64,000 bases of DNA from Vibrio gallicus. Lineage in GTDB: Bacteria > Pseudomonadota > Gammaproteobacteria > Enterobacterales > Vibrionaceae. Of the stretch, positions 21,601 through 36,600 are shown piece after piece. A program made the position numbers and the translations under genes. The first letter of the stretch is position 1. Every line of letters starts with the position of its first letter. A model generated the notes under the pieces. It was not told the DNA's origin. It did no database searches and saw only the letters and a list, made by a program, of their open reading frames with translations. The stretch spans positions 62,001-126,000 of the forward strand of contig NZ_AP024872.1 of the NCBI RefSeq assembly GCF_024346875.1, given 5' to 3'.

Positions 21601-24600
21601 AACCGTGAAAGAAGACGCCACCTTGTTTGTGGACGGTCAAGTGACGGCGAGCGATGTAGATCACAACGCAGTATTGACCTACACCCCAGATAACCTGCAA
21701 GGCCAATATGGCGCGTTTACCCTAAACGCCAGCTCAGGCAAATGGCACTACACTCTAGACAACAGCGCCCATCAAGCGCTTGCTGAAGGTGAATCACATA
21801 CTGAAACCATGCTGGTGACGGTAACTGACGATAAAGGCGCGACTACCACGCAACAAGTGGTGGTGACCGTAGAAGGAACCAACGATAAGCCGGTACTGAG
21901 TAAAGATACTCACACAGGCAACGTCAACGAAGACGGTACGTTGAGCGCGAAAGGCCAAGTGATCGCGACAGACGTCGATCATAACTCAGTCTTAACCTAC
22001 ACCGCTGGCAGCCATCACGGCACCTATGGTGACTTTACGCTTAACCAAGGTTCGGGCACCTGGACCTACACGTTAGACAACCAGCATCACCAAGATTTGG
22101 CGGCGGGTGAAACCCACACCGAATCCATGTTGGTGACCATCACCGACGATAAAGGCGCTAAAATCACCGAAACCGTAGAGATCACGGTAACGGGGACTAA
22201 CGATAAGCCGGTTATCACCAGTCACGCGCAAGCGCAAACCGTGAAAGAAGACGCCACCTTGTTTGTGGACGGTCAAGTGACGGCGAGCGATGTAGATCAC
22301 AACGCAGTATTGAGCTACACCCCAGATAACCTGCAAGGCCAATATGGCGCGTTTACCCTAAACGCCAGCTCAGGCAAATGGCACTACACCCTAGACAACA
22401 GCGCGCATCAAGCGCTGGCACAAGGGGAGTCGCACACTGAAACCATGCTGGTGACGGTAACTGACGACCAAGGCGCGACTACCACGCAACAAGTGGTGGT
22501 GACCGTAGAAGGGACCAACGATAAGCCGGTACTGAGTAAAGATACTCACACAGGAAACGTCAACGAAGACGGTACGTTGAGCGCGAAAGGCCAAGTGATC
22601 GCGACAGACGTCGATCATAACTCAGTCTTAACCTACACCGCTGGCAGCCATCACGGCACCTATGGTGACTTTACGCTTAACCAAGGTTCGGGCACCTGGA
22701 CCTACACGTTAGACAACCAGCATCACCAATATTTGGCGGCGGGTGAAACCCACACCGAATCCATGTTGGTGACCATCACCGACGATAAAGGCGCTAAAAT
22801 CACCGAAACCGTAGAGATCACGGTAACGGGGACTAACGATAAGCCGGTTATCACCAGTCACGCGCAAGCGCAAACCGTGAAAGAAGACGCCACCTTGTTT
22901 GTGGACGGTCAAGTGACGGCGAGCGATGTAGATCACAACGCAGTATTGAGCTACACCCCAGATAACCTGCAAGGTCAATATGGCGCGTTTACCCTAAACG
23001 CCAGCTCAGGCAAATGGCACTACACCCTAGACAACAGCGCCCATCAAGCGCTTGCTGAAGGTGAATCACACACTGAAACCATGCTGGTGACGGTAACTGA
23101 CGACCAAGGCGCGACTACCACGCAACAAGTGGTGGTAACCGTAGAAGGGACCAACGATAAGCCGGTACTGAGTAAAGACACCCACAGTGGTGCAGTGACT
23201 GAAGATGGGACATTAATGGCGAAAGGCCAAGTGATCGCGACAGACGTCGATCATAACTCAGTCTTAACCTACACCGCTGGCAGCCAGCACGGCACCTATG
23301 GTGACTTTACGCTTAACCAAGGTTCGGGCACCTGGACCTACACGTTAGACAACCAGCATCACCAAGATTTGGCGGCGGGTGAAACCCACACCGAATCCAT
23401 GTTAGTGACCATTACCGACGATAAAGGCGCTAAAATCACCGAAACTGTAGAGATCACGGTAACGGGGACTAACGATAAGCCGGTTATCACCAGTCACGCG
23501 CAAGCGCAAACCGTGAAAGAAGACGCCACCTTGTTTGTGGACGGTCAAGTGACGGCGAGCGATGTAGATCACAACGCAGTATTGAGCTACACCCCAGATA
23601 ACCTGCAAGGCCAATATGGCGCGTTTACCCTAAACGCCAGCTCAGGCAAATGGCACTACACCCTAGACAACAGCGCCCATCAAGCGCTGGCACAAGGGGA
23701 GTCGCACACTGAAACCATGTTGGTGACGGTAACTGACGACCAAGGCGCGACTACCACGCAACAAGTGGTGGTGACCGTAGAAGGAACCAACGATAAGCCG
23801 GTACTGAGTAAAGATACTCACACAGGCAACGTCAACGAAGACGGCACGCTGAGCGCGAAAGGCCAAGTGATTGCGACAGACGTCGATCATAACTCTGTCT
23901 TAACCTACACCGCTGGCAGCCATCACGGCACCTATGGTGACTTTACGCTTAACCAAGGTTCGGGCACCTGGACCTACACGTTAGACAACCAGCATCACCA
24001 AGATTTGGCGGCGGGTGAAACCCACACCGAATCCATGTTGGTGACCATCACCGACGATAAAGGCGCTAAAATCACCGAAACCGTAGAGATCACGGTAACG
24101 GGAACTAACGATAACCCAGTAGTCAGTCATATCGCATCACGTACTGTAAATGAAGGGGACAACGCGATAACCGGCACCATTACTTCCACAGATGTGGATC
24201 ACGGTGACACTGCTACTTACAGTACGACGTTTACGCACCCTGGATTTACCTTAGGTAGTGACGGCAGTTATACGCTGGATCCTACTGATAAGAGTTTTGA
24301 CCATTTGGCTGAAGGTGAGCATGAGACTCTGGTTATTCCGGTTATTGCCACCGACCATAATCATGGTGTGAGTCAATCACAGAATTTAGTTATTCGCATT
24401 GATGGTACCAATGACGCACCAGTTGTAACATTTACCGACAATGGTGGAGATCATACCCATGGCTCTCTTTCAAATACGGATGTTGATACAACGGATACAC
24501 ATACTTATGCGGTAACCGGCGGTACTGTTTCTGGTACAACTCAAACCTTTACCGGTCAGTTTGGTGACTTAGTACTTGATACCGCAACGGGTAAATATAC

Positions 24601-27600
24601 TTATATACAACACCAGTCTGTTGCGGGAATGAGTATTGATAATCAGGGTGTTTATCATGGTAAAGAGTTCTTTGAAGTTAGTACTTCAGATAACCATGGT
24701 GGCACATCCACTAAATACCTGACGTTTGAACCTAGTATGTTGGTTAGCGAACCAGCTAAAGATGGTGATCCTGCTGTATTGACACCTAAGCTAAATCAAG
24801 TGCCACAGCTACTAGATAATCAGCCTAATATTCCAAAAATAACACCACCTAACAATAAGTTAGATGAGCTGCATATCGATCCGACAACCGATACTGGTAG
24901 TAGTCATACTGATGGTATTACCAATATCGATACCCCAACCATAACTGGGCATTCAGGTGTTCCGTTCTCAGTTATAAGCTTGGTTGATAATAATGGTAAT
25001 GAGGTAGCGAAGACGACCTCGAACAAGGATGGAGACTTTAGTGTTACGCTTTCTCAGCTTTCAGGAAGCGTTAGTGGTGAACTGCACTCTATTACTGGCC
25101 ATGCGATGGCTCCATCATCGACTCATGCAGTTGATACTCCAACGCCATTGCAACTGACTATTGATACGGATATAGATACTCCGATAGTTAGCCTAACCGA
25201 CGGAAGTAAAGGCACTACAACCAACCCGAATACGGATATTTCGGCAACAGAGCTAACGCATGTTGATATCTCAGGGGAAATTGACCATAGCGGTGTAATT
25301 ACTGAACTGACTGGCTTAACGGTCACTGATACTAATGGGAATATTGCAACCTTAGACCCTACTTTAGTAACTTTAGATCCAACAACAGGTAAGTTTACTC
25401 TTACAGGGGTAGATCTATCTAGTTATGGCTTTGTAGACGGTCAACTTACGGTACATGCGACCGCGACAGACCTTGCCGGGAACAGTAAAACAGGCACTTC
25501 TATTGCGCAGTTAGATACGCACCCAGGCACAATCTCAATTGATACCACCCTTGGCGGCGATAACGTGATTAATGCTAAGGAAACACAATTACCGCTAACC
25601 ATTTCAGGTACTACTACTGAGATTGAAGCTGGTCAGCAAGTAACAATTGAGTTTAATGGTCAGCAATATCATGCAATAGTGCAGCCTGATCACACATGGA
25701 CCACAGATGTCCCTGTGGTTGATCTTGCGAAACTACCGGACGGAACTACGCCGACAATTACGGCAACGGTGACAGACCTTGCTGGAAATGAAGCAAAACC
25801 TGCAACCCATGATCTTACGATTGATACCTCAATTGATCAGACTACGGTTAAGTTAGTTGATGGTGGTGCAGGTGCAAACTTTGATGGTGTTATCAATTAC
25901 AACGAGCAAACCCACGCCGTAATCACTGGCACTATCGATCCAACGGCTACGTTAACGGTACTTACGGTTACCGATGGCAAGCATACTATTGATGTACCAT
26001 TAAATTCAGTCATGGTTGGCGCTAATGGTGACTTTACAGCTAACGGCGTTGATTTATCATCACTTACTGATGGTCAGTTGACGGTAACTGCTACCGCAGT
26101 AGATCCAGCGGGTAATGAGTCAACTAATACTGGTAACACATTAATGGATACGGCGCCGCCAACAGCGCCGAAATTGACAGATGTTCCAATTGATAATGAT
26201 AAAACCCCAACCTTTACCGGCACCAGTGAGCCGGGCAGTACTATTAGCTTTACCGATGAAAACGGTCATCTTTTAGGTAGTACTATCACAGGTCAAGGTG
26301 GGTCATTTAGCTTTACGCCAACCCAAGATCTACCTGATGGCGGCAAGGTAAGCGCAACCTCAACCGATACCCACGGTAATACGTCAGCACCGACGTCTAT
26401 TGATACCAATATTGATACCAGTATTGCGCCAACTACCGTTGATATGACCGATGGTACAATCGGCAGTACTGCGCATCCAAATCACTTAATTGATGAAGAG
26501 GAGTCGCATCATGTATCTATTACCGGAACTATTGACCATAGTGATGGCACTGAGACCCTAACTGGATTAACGGTTACAGACAGTCAAGGTCACACTGCGA
26601 CGCTCGATCCAACTACAGCAACGCTCGATTCAACAGGTAAATTTAGCCTAAGCAAGGTTGATTTATCGAAAGCGGGCCTAGTAGATGGTGAGCTAACCGT
26701 GCATGCAACGGCAACCGACCAAGCAGGCAACACTAGTACTGGAACTGGTACAGCCACTCTAGACACGCAAATTGATCAGACTCAGATAGCGCTGATAGAC
26801 AGCGGTTCAAATACAGATGGTGTTATCAACGCTAGTGAAAAAGGCAATGCTGAGATCACAGGTAGTATTGATCCAACCGCTGAACTAACTTCTGTGGTTA
26901 TCACAGATACTCAGAATCATCAGCTAATAGTACCTGTTGCTTCGATTGCGGTTGACCAGACGGGTCATTTTACTGCCAATGGCATCGATCTAACATCACT
27001 TACCGATGGTCAATTAACCATTACTGCTACCGCAGTAGATCCAGCGGGTAATGAGTCAACTAATACTGGTAACACATTAATGGATACGGCGCCGCCAACA
27101 GCGCCGAAATTGACAGATGTTCCAATTGATAATGATAAAACCCCAACCTTTACCGGCACCAGTGAGCCGGGCAGTACTATTAGCTTTACCGATGAAAATG
27201 GTCATCTTTTAGGTAGTACTATCACAGGTCAAGGTGGGTCATTTAGCTTTACGCCAACCCAAGATCTACCTGATGGCGGCAAGGTAAGCGCAACCTCAAC
27301 CGATACCCACGGTAATACATCAGCACCGACGTCTATTAATACCAATATTGATACCAGTATTGCGCCAACTACCGTTGATATGACCGACGGTACAACCGGC
27401 AGTACCGCGCATCCAAATCACTTAATTGATGAAGAAGAGTCGCATCATGTCTCTATTACCGGAACAATTGACCATGTCGATGGTACTGAGAAACTAACAG
27501 AAGTCACGGTTACCGACGGCCATAACCACACAGTGAAGGTCGATTTAAGTCATGTAACACTTGATAAACAAACCGGTGTATTTAGCTTAAGTAAGGTTGA

Positions 27601-30600
27601 TATATCGAAAGCGGGCCTTGTAGATGGTGAGCTAACCGTACATGCAACGGCGATCGATAAAGCAGGTAACACTAGTACTGGTACTGGTACAGCCACTCTA
27701 GACACGCAAATTGATCAGACTCAGATAGCGCTGACAGACAGCGGTTCAAATACAGATGGTGTTATCAACGCTAGTGAAAAAGGCAATGCTGAGATCACAG
27801 GTAGTATTGATCCAACCGCTGTACTAACTTCAGTGGTTATCACAGATACTCAGAATCATCAGCTAATAGTACCTGTTGCTTCGATTGCGGTTGACCAGAC
27901 GGGTCATTTCACTGCTAATGGCATCGATCTAACATCACTTACCGATGGTCAATTAACCATTACTGCTACGGCAGTAGATCCAGCGGGTAATGAGTCAATC
28001 AATACTGGTAACACATTAATGGATACGGCGCTGCCAACAGCGCCGAAATTGACAGATGTTCCAATTGATAATGATAAAACCCCGACCTTTACAGGCACCA
28101 GTGAGCCGGGCAGTACTATTAGCTTTACCGATGAAAATGGTCATCTTTTAGGTAGCACTATCACAGGTCAAGGTGGGTCATTTAGCTTTACGCCAACCCA
28201 AGATCTACCTGATGGCGGCAAGGTAAGCGCAACCTCAACCGATACCCACGGTAATACGTCAGCACCGACGTCTATTGATACCAATATTGATACCAGTATT
28301 GCGCCAACTACCGTTGATATGACCGATGGTACAATCGGCAGTACTGCGCATCCAAATCACTTAATTGATGAAGAGGAGTCGCATCATGTATCTATTACCG
28401 GAACTATTGACCATAGTGATGGCACTGAGACCCTAACTGGATTAACGGTTACAGACAGTCAAGGTCACACTGCGACGCTCGATCCAACTACAGCAACGCT
28501 CGATTCAACAGGTAAATTTAGCCTAAGCAAGGTTGATTTATCGAAAGCGGGCCTAGTAGATGGTGAACTAACCGTGCATGCAACGGCAACCGACCAAGCA
28601 GGTAACACTAGTACTGGTACAGGTACAGCGACCTTAGATACACATCCGGGTACTATTGCTATTGATCCAACTCTATCGGTTGATAACGTGGTGAATGCGC
28701 AAGAGACGCAATCGCCATTAGTCATCTCCGGTACGGTAACAGGTATCGAAGCAGGTCAGATTGTTGATGTTGAGCTTAACGGAAACACCTATCATGCCAC
28801 TGTTGATGGCAAAGGTGGCTGGAGCACTATAGTTCCACAACCTGACGTGGCTAAGCTTCCGGACGGATCGTTAGATATCCAAGCCAACGTGCAAGACAAA
28901 GCGGGTAACCCAAGCTCGACCATATCCCATCAATTGTCGGTCGATACTCACGTTGGTGCGCCAACCAGTATTACCTTTGAAGGTACGGGCATTGATAGCA
29001 TCTATAACATCAACGAAGTCGGCACTGATGGTACGATAACGGCCACGATTGGCTTGCCAACGGATGCTCAAATTGGTGATGTTCTGACCATTAATGGCGT
29101 GCAACACACGTTGACCGGTCAAAATATTAAAGACCAGCATGTTGAGACTGAGGTACACCCAGATGAGACAATCACAGCTAGCCTAACGGATAAAGCGGGT
29201 AACAGCTCAACAGACCTGTCAAATACCGCGCCAAGCGCTGACCTTGCACCACCATTGCCACCAACGCTAACGCCGATCCCAAATGCGGATCACAACAAAG
29301 ACAACACGCCACCAATTATCGGTACTACAGAGCCGGGTGCATTAGTTGACATCAGCATTGATGGCAAGCATGTGGGTCAGGTTACCGCAGATAAGAGTGG
29401 TTCATTTAGCTATACGCCGCCACAGCAAACCGATGGTCCGCACAGCATTATCGCTATTGCCACGGATATTGCTGGCAACCAATCGCCACCAAGTACCCCT
29501 ATTACTACCACGATAGATACTACGCCACCGGCGCAACTTGGCTTGCAATTGACGACAGATACAGGCTCTTCATCGAGTGATCTGATCACCAGTAATGGTC
29601 AATTAACCATCACAGGTCAAGAAACCGGTGCCCATACACTGTATTCAGTGGATGGCGGTCATACATGGACCAACAGCTTTACGCCTATTGAAGGCAGTAA
29701 TTCGGTCAGTGTGAAGCAGGTTGACGTTGCGGGTAATGAGTCTAAGCCAACCGACTTAACCTTTACCCTTGATACCAAAGTGGCAGCGCCGCAGGTAGAG
29801 CTTAAAACAGATACCGGTTCAAGCAATACTGACCATATTACTCAACACGGTGAATTGGAAGTAACGGGCACCGAAAGCGGTGCACATATTGAGTACTCTA
29901 TTGATGGAGGAAAAACCTGGGTAGATAACCTTGGCCAACAAGTTGATGGTCAATATACAGCCTTGGTACGCCAAACGGACGTTGCCGGTAATGTGTCGGG
30001 CCCAACTAGTATCAGTTACACGGTTGATACTCAAACACATGTTGATGTTGGCATCAAAGATACTTCATCAGGTGTGTTCGGCAAGGATAGCTTCTTAGAT
30101 AAGGCTGAGATTGACGGCGACCTTAACCAAATATCGGGTCATCTTGACTCTGACGGAGAGTTAACTGCACTTGTTATCTCTGATACCCATGGCGGGAAAG
30201 TAACGCTAGACCTCACTCATGTGAATCTTCACTCTGATGGTTCGTTTGATATCAGTGGTATCGACCTTTCAAGCCTAGCTGAGGGTGAATTAACGGTTAC
30301 GGCAACATCTGTTGATACCGCCGGAAACCATGCCACTGAAACGGCAACTATCTATAAAGATACTCAGAATACGGCTACTGATGTAACCAATGCGGTTAAA
30401 GAAGAAACCAAAACCACTGTTTCTGGGCATGTTAACCTTGAAGCCGATGCACATGGTGTTCAAAGTACGGTTGTCACCGGTTCGTTATCCGGCGATATTT
30501 CAGGTACATACGGTACTATGCACCTTAATCGCGATGGCTCATATACCTATGACCTAGACAACACAAACGGTAAGGTTCAAGCGTTAGGTGAAGGTGTACA

Positions 30601-33600
30601 GATCACTGATACCTTAACCTATACCACCATAGATCCAGCGGGTAACTCCAAAGAGTCTCATCTAGTAGTGACGATTACGGGCACCAACGATAGAGCGGTT
30701 ATTGGTGGTGTTACTACAGGCGCAGTTATAGAAGATAAAACCCCAGACGCTCATCATCAGCTAGCTGCATCTGGTACTTTAACTATCAGTGATATTGATA
30801 CTAATACCAATATTTCAGGTGGTGAGGAGCAGTTTAAGACATCAGTTGGCTCGAATTCGAAAAACTGGGGCAAGTTGGCCATAGATAAAGATGGTCATTG
30901 GCATTATCAAGTCGACAACGACAAACCCCAAGTGCAGCAACTTCAAGAGAAAGATACCCATACTGATACGTTTGTGGTTCATTCTGTTGATGGTACCTCC
31001 GAGACCATTTCTGTAACCATTACGGGTACTAAAGATGCACCAACAATAACGCTCAATAAGGGCGCCGATGTAGGTGCAGTAGTTGAAAAAGGTACTACAT
31101 CCGATGGGCATAATATTGCAGGTACAGCAACGGCGCATGGTCAGTTTGTAGGACATGATGTAGACCAAGGTGATACTCAGAGTTGGAATTTGGTTGGCCC
31201 TAGCCATGGCACTTATGGCGATATAACTGTCGATCAGCATGGTCGTTGGACTTATACCCTAGATAACTCGCTAAGTGCGACTCAAGCTCTAACCCAAGGT
31301 GAAATAGAATCAGAAACCTTTACTGTGCGATTAAAAGACAGTACCGGTTTGACCGTCGATCACAATGTCAAGATCCAGGTTACGGGCAGTAACGATCAGG
31401 CTCAAATAGCGGGTACTGACACCGGTACGGTGAAAGAAGATACCCAAATAGCAAGAAACCATACGCTTCATACCACAGGTCAATTAACTATTTCAGATGT
31501 GGATGCAGGAGAAGACCACTTCCAAGCTGCGACGCTACTTGCTGGCCATAATAACCATCTTGGTACGTTGAATATTGATGCTGATGGTAAATGGAATTAT
31601 GTGGTTGATAACTCTTTACGCAAAGTACAAGAGCTTAAAGATAGCGACCACATCGATGACACGTTTAAAGTGCTTGCCGCAGATGGCACCGAGCACACGA
31701 TTACTATTCGTATCAATGGTACCAACCATGTTCCGGAAATAGTGAAGGGACAGGGTGATACTGGAGCTGTTGTTGAAGCGGGTTCGCACGCAAATACTGC
31801 TCATCATAAAGTTGCTGAAGCAGGTATCGACACTATTACCGGTACTTTACAAGCACATGATGAAGACAAAGGTGACCCAGCTCATTGGGCTGTTACTCAA
31901 TCTCATGGCACTTATGGCTCACTAAGCATTGACCAAGATTCAGGTAAGTGGGTTTATAAACTAGATAATCACAAAGCGGATAGCTTACATGAAGGCGAAA
32001 TAGCAACTGAAACCTTTACTGTAACGGATACAGATTCGTCAAACACACCGGTATCTCATCAGGTTGTTATTACCTTAACCGGTAGCAATGATGTGCCAGT
32101 TATTACAGGTTCGCATGCTGGGGCTGTAACAGAGGCAGGTGGTACTGCCAATGCTCAAGCTGGTGTTGCTATTATCCACGGAGATTTGACCGCAACTGAC
32201 CCAGATAACAATGATGGAACTCTAGTGTGGTCAGTACAGGGTGCAACGACAGGTACAACTACCAAAGAAGGTGCCTACGGCGCTATCACTATCGACCAGC
32301 ATGGACACTGGACATATCAACTTGATGATAGTAAAGATGCCACTCAGAAATTAACCGGCAATGACAACCCTCAAGAGCACTTTACTATGCTAGTGACAGA
32401 CTCTTCAGGGCAATCGATTAAGCAAGATATCGTAGTAACGGTACATGGCAGCAATGATAATCCAGTATTAGCTGCATATCAGCCGGCATCTTTTGCAGAA
32501 GACTCAAGTAAAGGTGCTTCGCATAGTCAGGTTCAAACTGTAGCGTTGCCGAAAGTTTCCGATGTCGATGACACTCACTTTACTTACAGCATAGATTCTC
32601 ACGCTGATAGTGGAAGGCATAATGTCGGTCAGTGGGTAACAATCGATAAGAATAGTGGGGTTATTTCTGTACATACCAATGCCCAGATATTGCAGCATCT
32701 ATCGCAAGGTGCATCGCACCTAGAGCATGTAGTGGTAACCGTAACAGATGCACAAGGTGGTACAACCCAGCAAACCCTTGATCTCACAATTACTGGTACT
32801 AATGATCAGCCTAAAATAACCAATGCTAAGATCTTGAGTGAGCTTAATGAGAGTGGCTCTAAGGAGAGTGCGAGCAATCATTATTCAGTTACTCACGATG
32901 CATTATCGAGAGTTAATGTTGTAGAAGACCATATTGTTTCGGGCAAGATTGAATACTCAGATATAGATGACAAGATCTCACCAATACACCCAACGGGTGA
33001 CGTGCATGAATTCTATACTGTCGACGATCACGGTAATCGAATCAACCGCCCAGATTTGCTGTTAGATCCGAAGACGGGCTCGTTTGAGTTCAACGCAGGC
33101 GTATCTGCGTATCAACATCTTCAGGTAGGTCAAACCGAGGATGTTACGATAAAAGTGCAGGTTATTGATCAATATGGTGGTGAAAATACTAGAGAGCTGC
33201 ACTTTACCGTACACGGACGAAACGATTTACCTGAGGTTATCCAGCAGCACCCGTTACAGGTGCTGGAAGATGGTGTATTGAAGTTTTCTGCTGCAGACCT
33301 TGCTGGTAATAACCACCAATTTATTGTGGACCCTGATGGGGATACAATGGCTATTTCTGGCGTGCAAATTGTCGCAGGAGCAGATGGTAAGACTCATGGC
33401 TCCATTGTTGACTTGGGGATGGGGAATTATCAATACACGCCAGATAAAGACTTCAACGGCAATGTAAAACTACAATACAAGATCGAAGATGGTCGTGGCC
33501 ATACCATGGTAACAGACGGTGAGATCGTAGTTACGCCACAAAATGATAGACCAATTCAAGGCCATACTGAATTAAGTCATGTTCATGAAGATTCAGGTTC

Positions 33601-36600
33601 GGTGACCTTTACGGTGCAGGATCTACTTAAAAATACCCACGATATTGATAATCCAGGTTCAAGCAACCATGATATTGAGTTGGTACCAGGCACGGTTAAG
33701 TTAGCACATGGCCAAGGCACCTTGGTTGAGAATGCTGGAGGCAGCTGGACCTTTACACCAGACCCTGATTGGAACAGTCATAAAGGTGGTGGTGATGTTC
33801 GATTTACATTTGAATATATCGATGAAGGAACGGCATTCGGTCAGGCTTCTGGGCATGCACAAGCCGTTCCTGGCAGCGCAACCATAAAAATTGATCCGAT
33901 CCAAGATCCGGCAGTGATTCATGTTCCTCATTCACCTCACCTACCTGAGGTGACAGATCGCACGCATTCAGATGTCTCAGGTACATTAACCGTAACCGAT
34001 CCAGACCTTAATGAAGACCACTTTAAAGCAGAAAGTAGTATTCAAGGAACCCATGGTTTTGCCAAAATCAATACCAAAGGGGAATGGGAATATCACCTTA
34101 ACCCTACTTCGCCTGCCGTTCAGGCACTAAGTCAGGGTCAAGAAATTACCGACTCGATTAAGGTTCACTCTGTAGATGGTACCGAAGCAACGTTAACCAT
34201 TCGTATCCATGGCACTAATGATCAACCAATTATTACCGTGGCAGATCAAATTACGGCTACAGAAGCGAATGCAAACGACAAATCAGCTCAAGGTCATCAT
34301 AAGTTTGTTGAAGGGCAATTTATCGCAACTGACCCTGATGTTCGCGACCACCAGACCTTTAGTTTAGTAGGATTTAATGATGAGAAACATTTGCCGGCAA
34401 GTTTCTTGCAGCATGTATCATCTCATCACGTACCGGGATTGACCCTTGAAACAAGTGGTAAGTATCGATTTGATAGAACAAACCCAGCATACAACTATCT
34501 GAAAGAAGGTGAGACCCTAACCTTTGATATCAAGATTCAAGTGACTGATGGGCATGGCGGCAAAGATACGCGCGTGGTCTCGGTTGTCGTAACAGGTACC
34601 AATGATGCACCAGTAATCGATCACCCGATACCAAGCTTAGGTACGGTTGGTCAACATCAAAACTCTTTAACATTCCAAGAGGGTGTTTTAGTTGCATCTG
34701 CAACCGATCCTGATGGTGATGACTTGAGTATCTTTAAGGTCGGTACGCAACACCAGCATACTGATGTACAGGTACTTGATCCGTCACTGGGGCACATTGA
34801 TGAAGACGGTAACGGTGGCTATATTTTCCACCCTAGCACGGCCGCAAGTGGCAAAGATGTAACTATCGCTTATAAAGTGACCGATGGTCATGCGCAAACT
34901 GTTGCTACTTCTACAATACATGTAGATTCAGATCCGCATAATAATGGTAATAAGCAAGCGCCAACATCTACTCCTGCACCTAGCGGGACTTCAACATCGA
35001 GCCAAACGTCAACACCTAAACCACCAGTATCAGATATTGATAAAATTACGGGTGACTTAACAGGTGGTGTCAATGAGGATGGCGGAAGCTCTTATACAGA
35101 CGCACACAATGACCAACACCATTTGAAAGCGACAGGTCATGTACAAGCAAAATCACCAAGCGATGCCCAAGCGCATGGTGTTCAAGGGGCGAACCACAGC
35201 CCTGGTACATATGGTTACTTGACGGTAAAACCCGATGGAGATTGGGAATATCACCTGTATCCACATACTGGTCTAACCGATCCGGTTAACCAATTAAGTG
35301 AAGGTGATGTACTAACCGATCATATTGCGATTGAGAGTGCACACTCGGGCCATCAAGATATCACTATCACGATTCATGGTAGTAACGACAAGCCAGTTGT
35401 TACAGGCCAAGAAAATATTCAGGTGTTTGAGCAAGGGACCTCACACGCATTGGCGCAAAATAAGGCCATTGTTGAAGTCGATAAAATGCACCTTGAAGGG
35501 GACTTAAAAGCAACTGATGTCGATCACAATGACCATGTAATCTATGCGGTTGATCCATCCAATGCATTGCAAGGCTTCACTATAGATAATAAGGGGCATT
35601 ACACTTATCAGCCAACTCATAGTGACCCAATTCTAAATGGCTTGAAACCAAGTGAAACCCGCGATGTCACTGCTAAAGTATTGGTATCAGATGGTCATGG
35701 TGGCAATGTTATTGTGCCAATTCACATGACAGTACACGGAAGAAATACAGCACCAACAGCAGATTCTCATGTGAATCTTGGTCATAGTGATGAAGACCTT
35801 ACAGTTCAGATCGATGGTACTTCTATTGGTCAAGGGCATGTTGCAACCCAAGCGGGTTCAGTTGATTTGATTGCGTTGGCGCATGCTAAGGATGCAGAAA
35901 AAGATCCACTACATGTTGTCAATATTAAGGTTGTTGGTGGTCACGGAACCTTTACTGACCAAGGCAATGGTGTCTATAAGTTTGTTCCTGAGGGGGACTA
36001 CCATGGTCCGGTTGAGTTTACCTACGGTATCTCTGATGGTCTTGAGACCAAGTTAGTAAAAGCAACATTAAGCATTGATTCTGTTAATGATAAGCCAGTG
36101 GCAGCTAACTTTGCGCTTAAAACAACATCAGAAGACCATCCGGTACACTTTACTGCTCATGATATTATTGGATCTGGAACTGCAGCCGATCATGGACATG
36201 TAACTGACCCTGATTTTGCTACTGATGGGGCACATGAGCATATTGTGTTGACTGACGTTGAGCTTGTAGATAAATCTCAAGGGACATTAAAATCAGATGG
36301 CCACGGCGGGTATACATTTACTCCAGCTAAAGACATTAATGGTCAAGTGCAGGTCAGATACACAGTGCACGATAGTCTTGCGGGTCAACACGGTGTGAGT
36401 GGAGGACAGCAGGTTGACTCTGGTATAGCCACAATCAAGGTCACTCCAGTCAATGATAAGCCTGTAATTGTTGATACTAAACATGAGTCGGCTACTGAGG
36501 ATGATAAGTCTACCTTTGTTGCTGAAGGTAAATTAGATATTACCGATGGCGACAGCGGTGAGGGGCACTTTGTTGCAAGTAGTCACATGAGTGGGACTTA

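Noticed and set aside
17621..23890. A series of antisense open frames of about 89 codons every 636 bp
   Set aside because: They are shadows of the tandem array in the giant gene. Their regular spacing reflects the repeat period, not genes.
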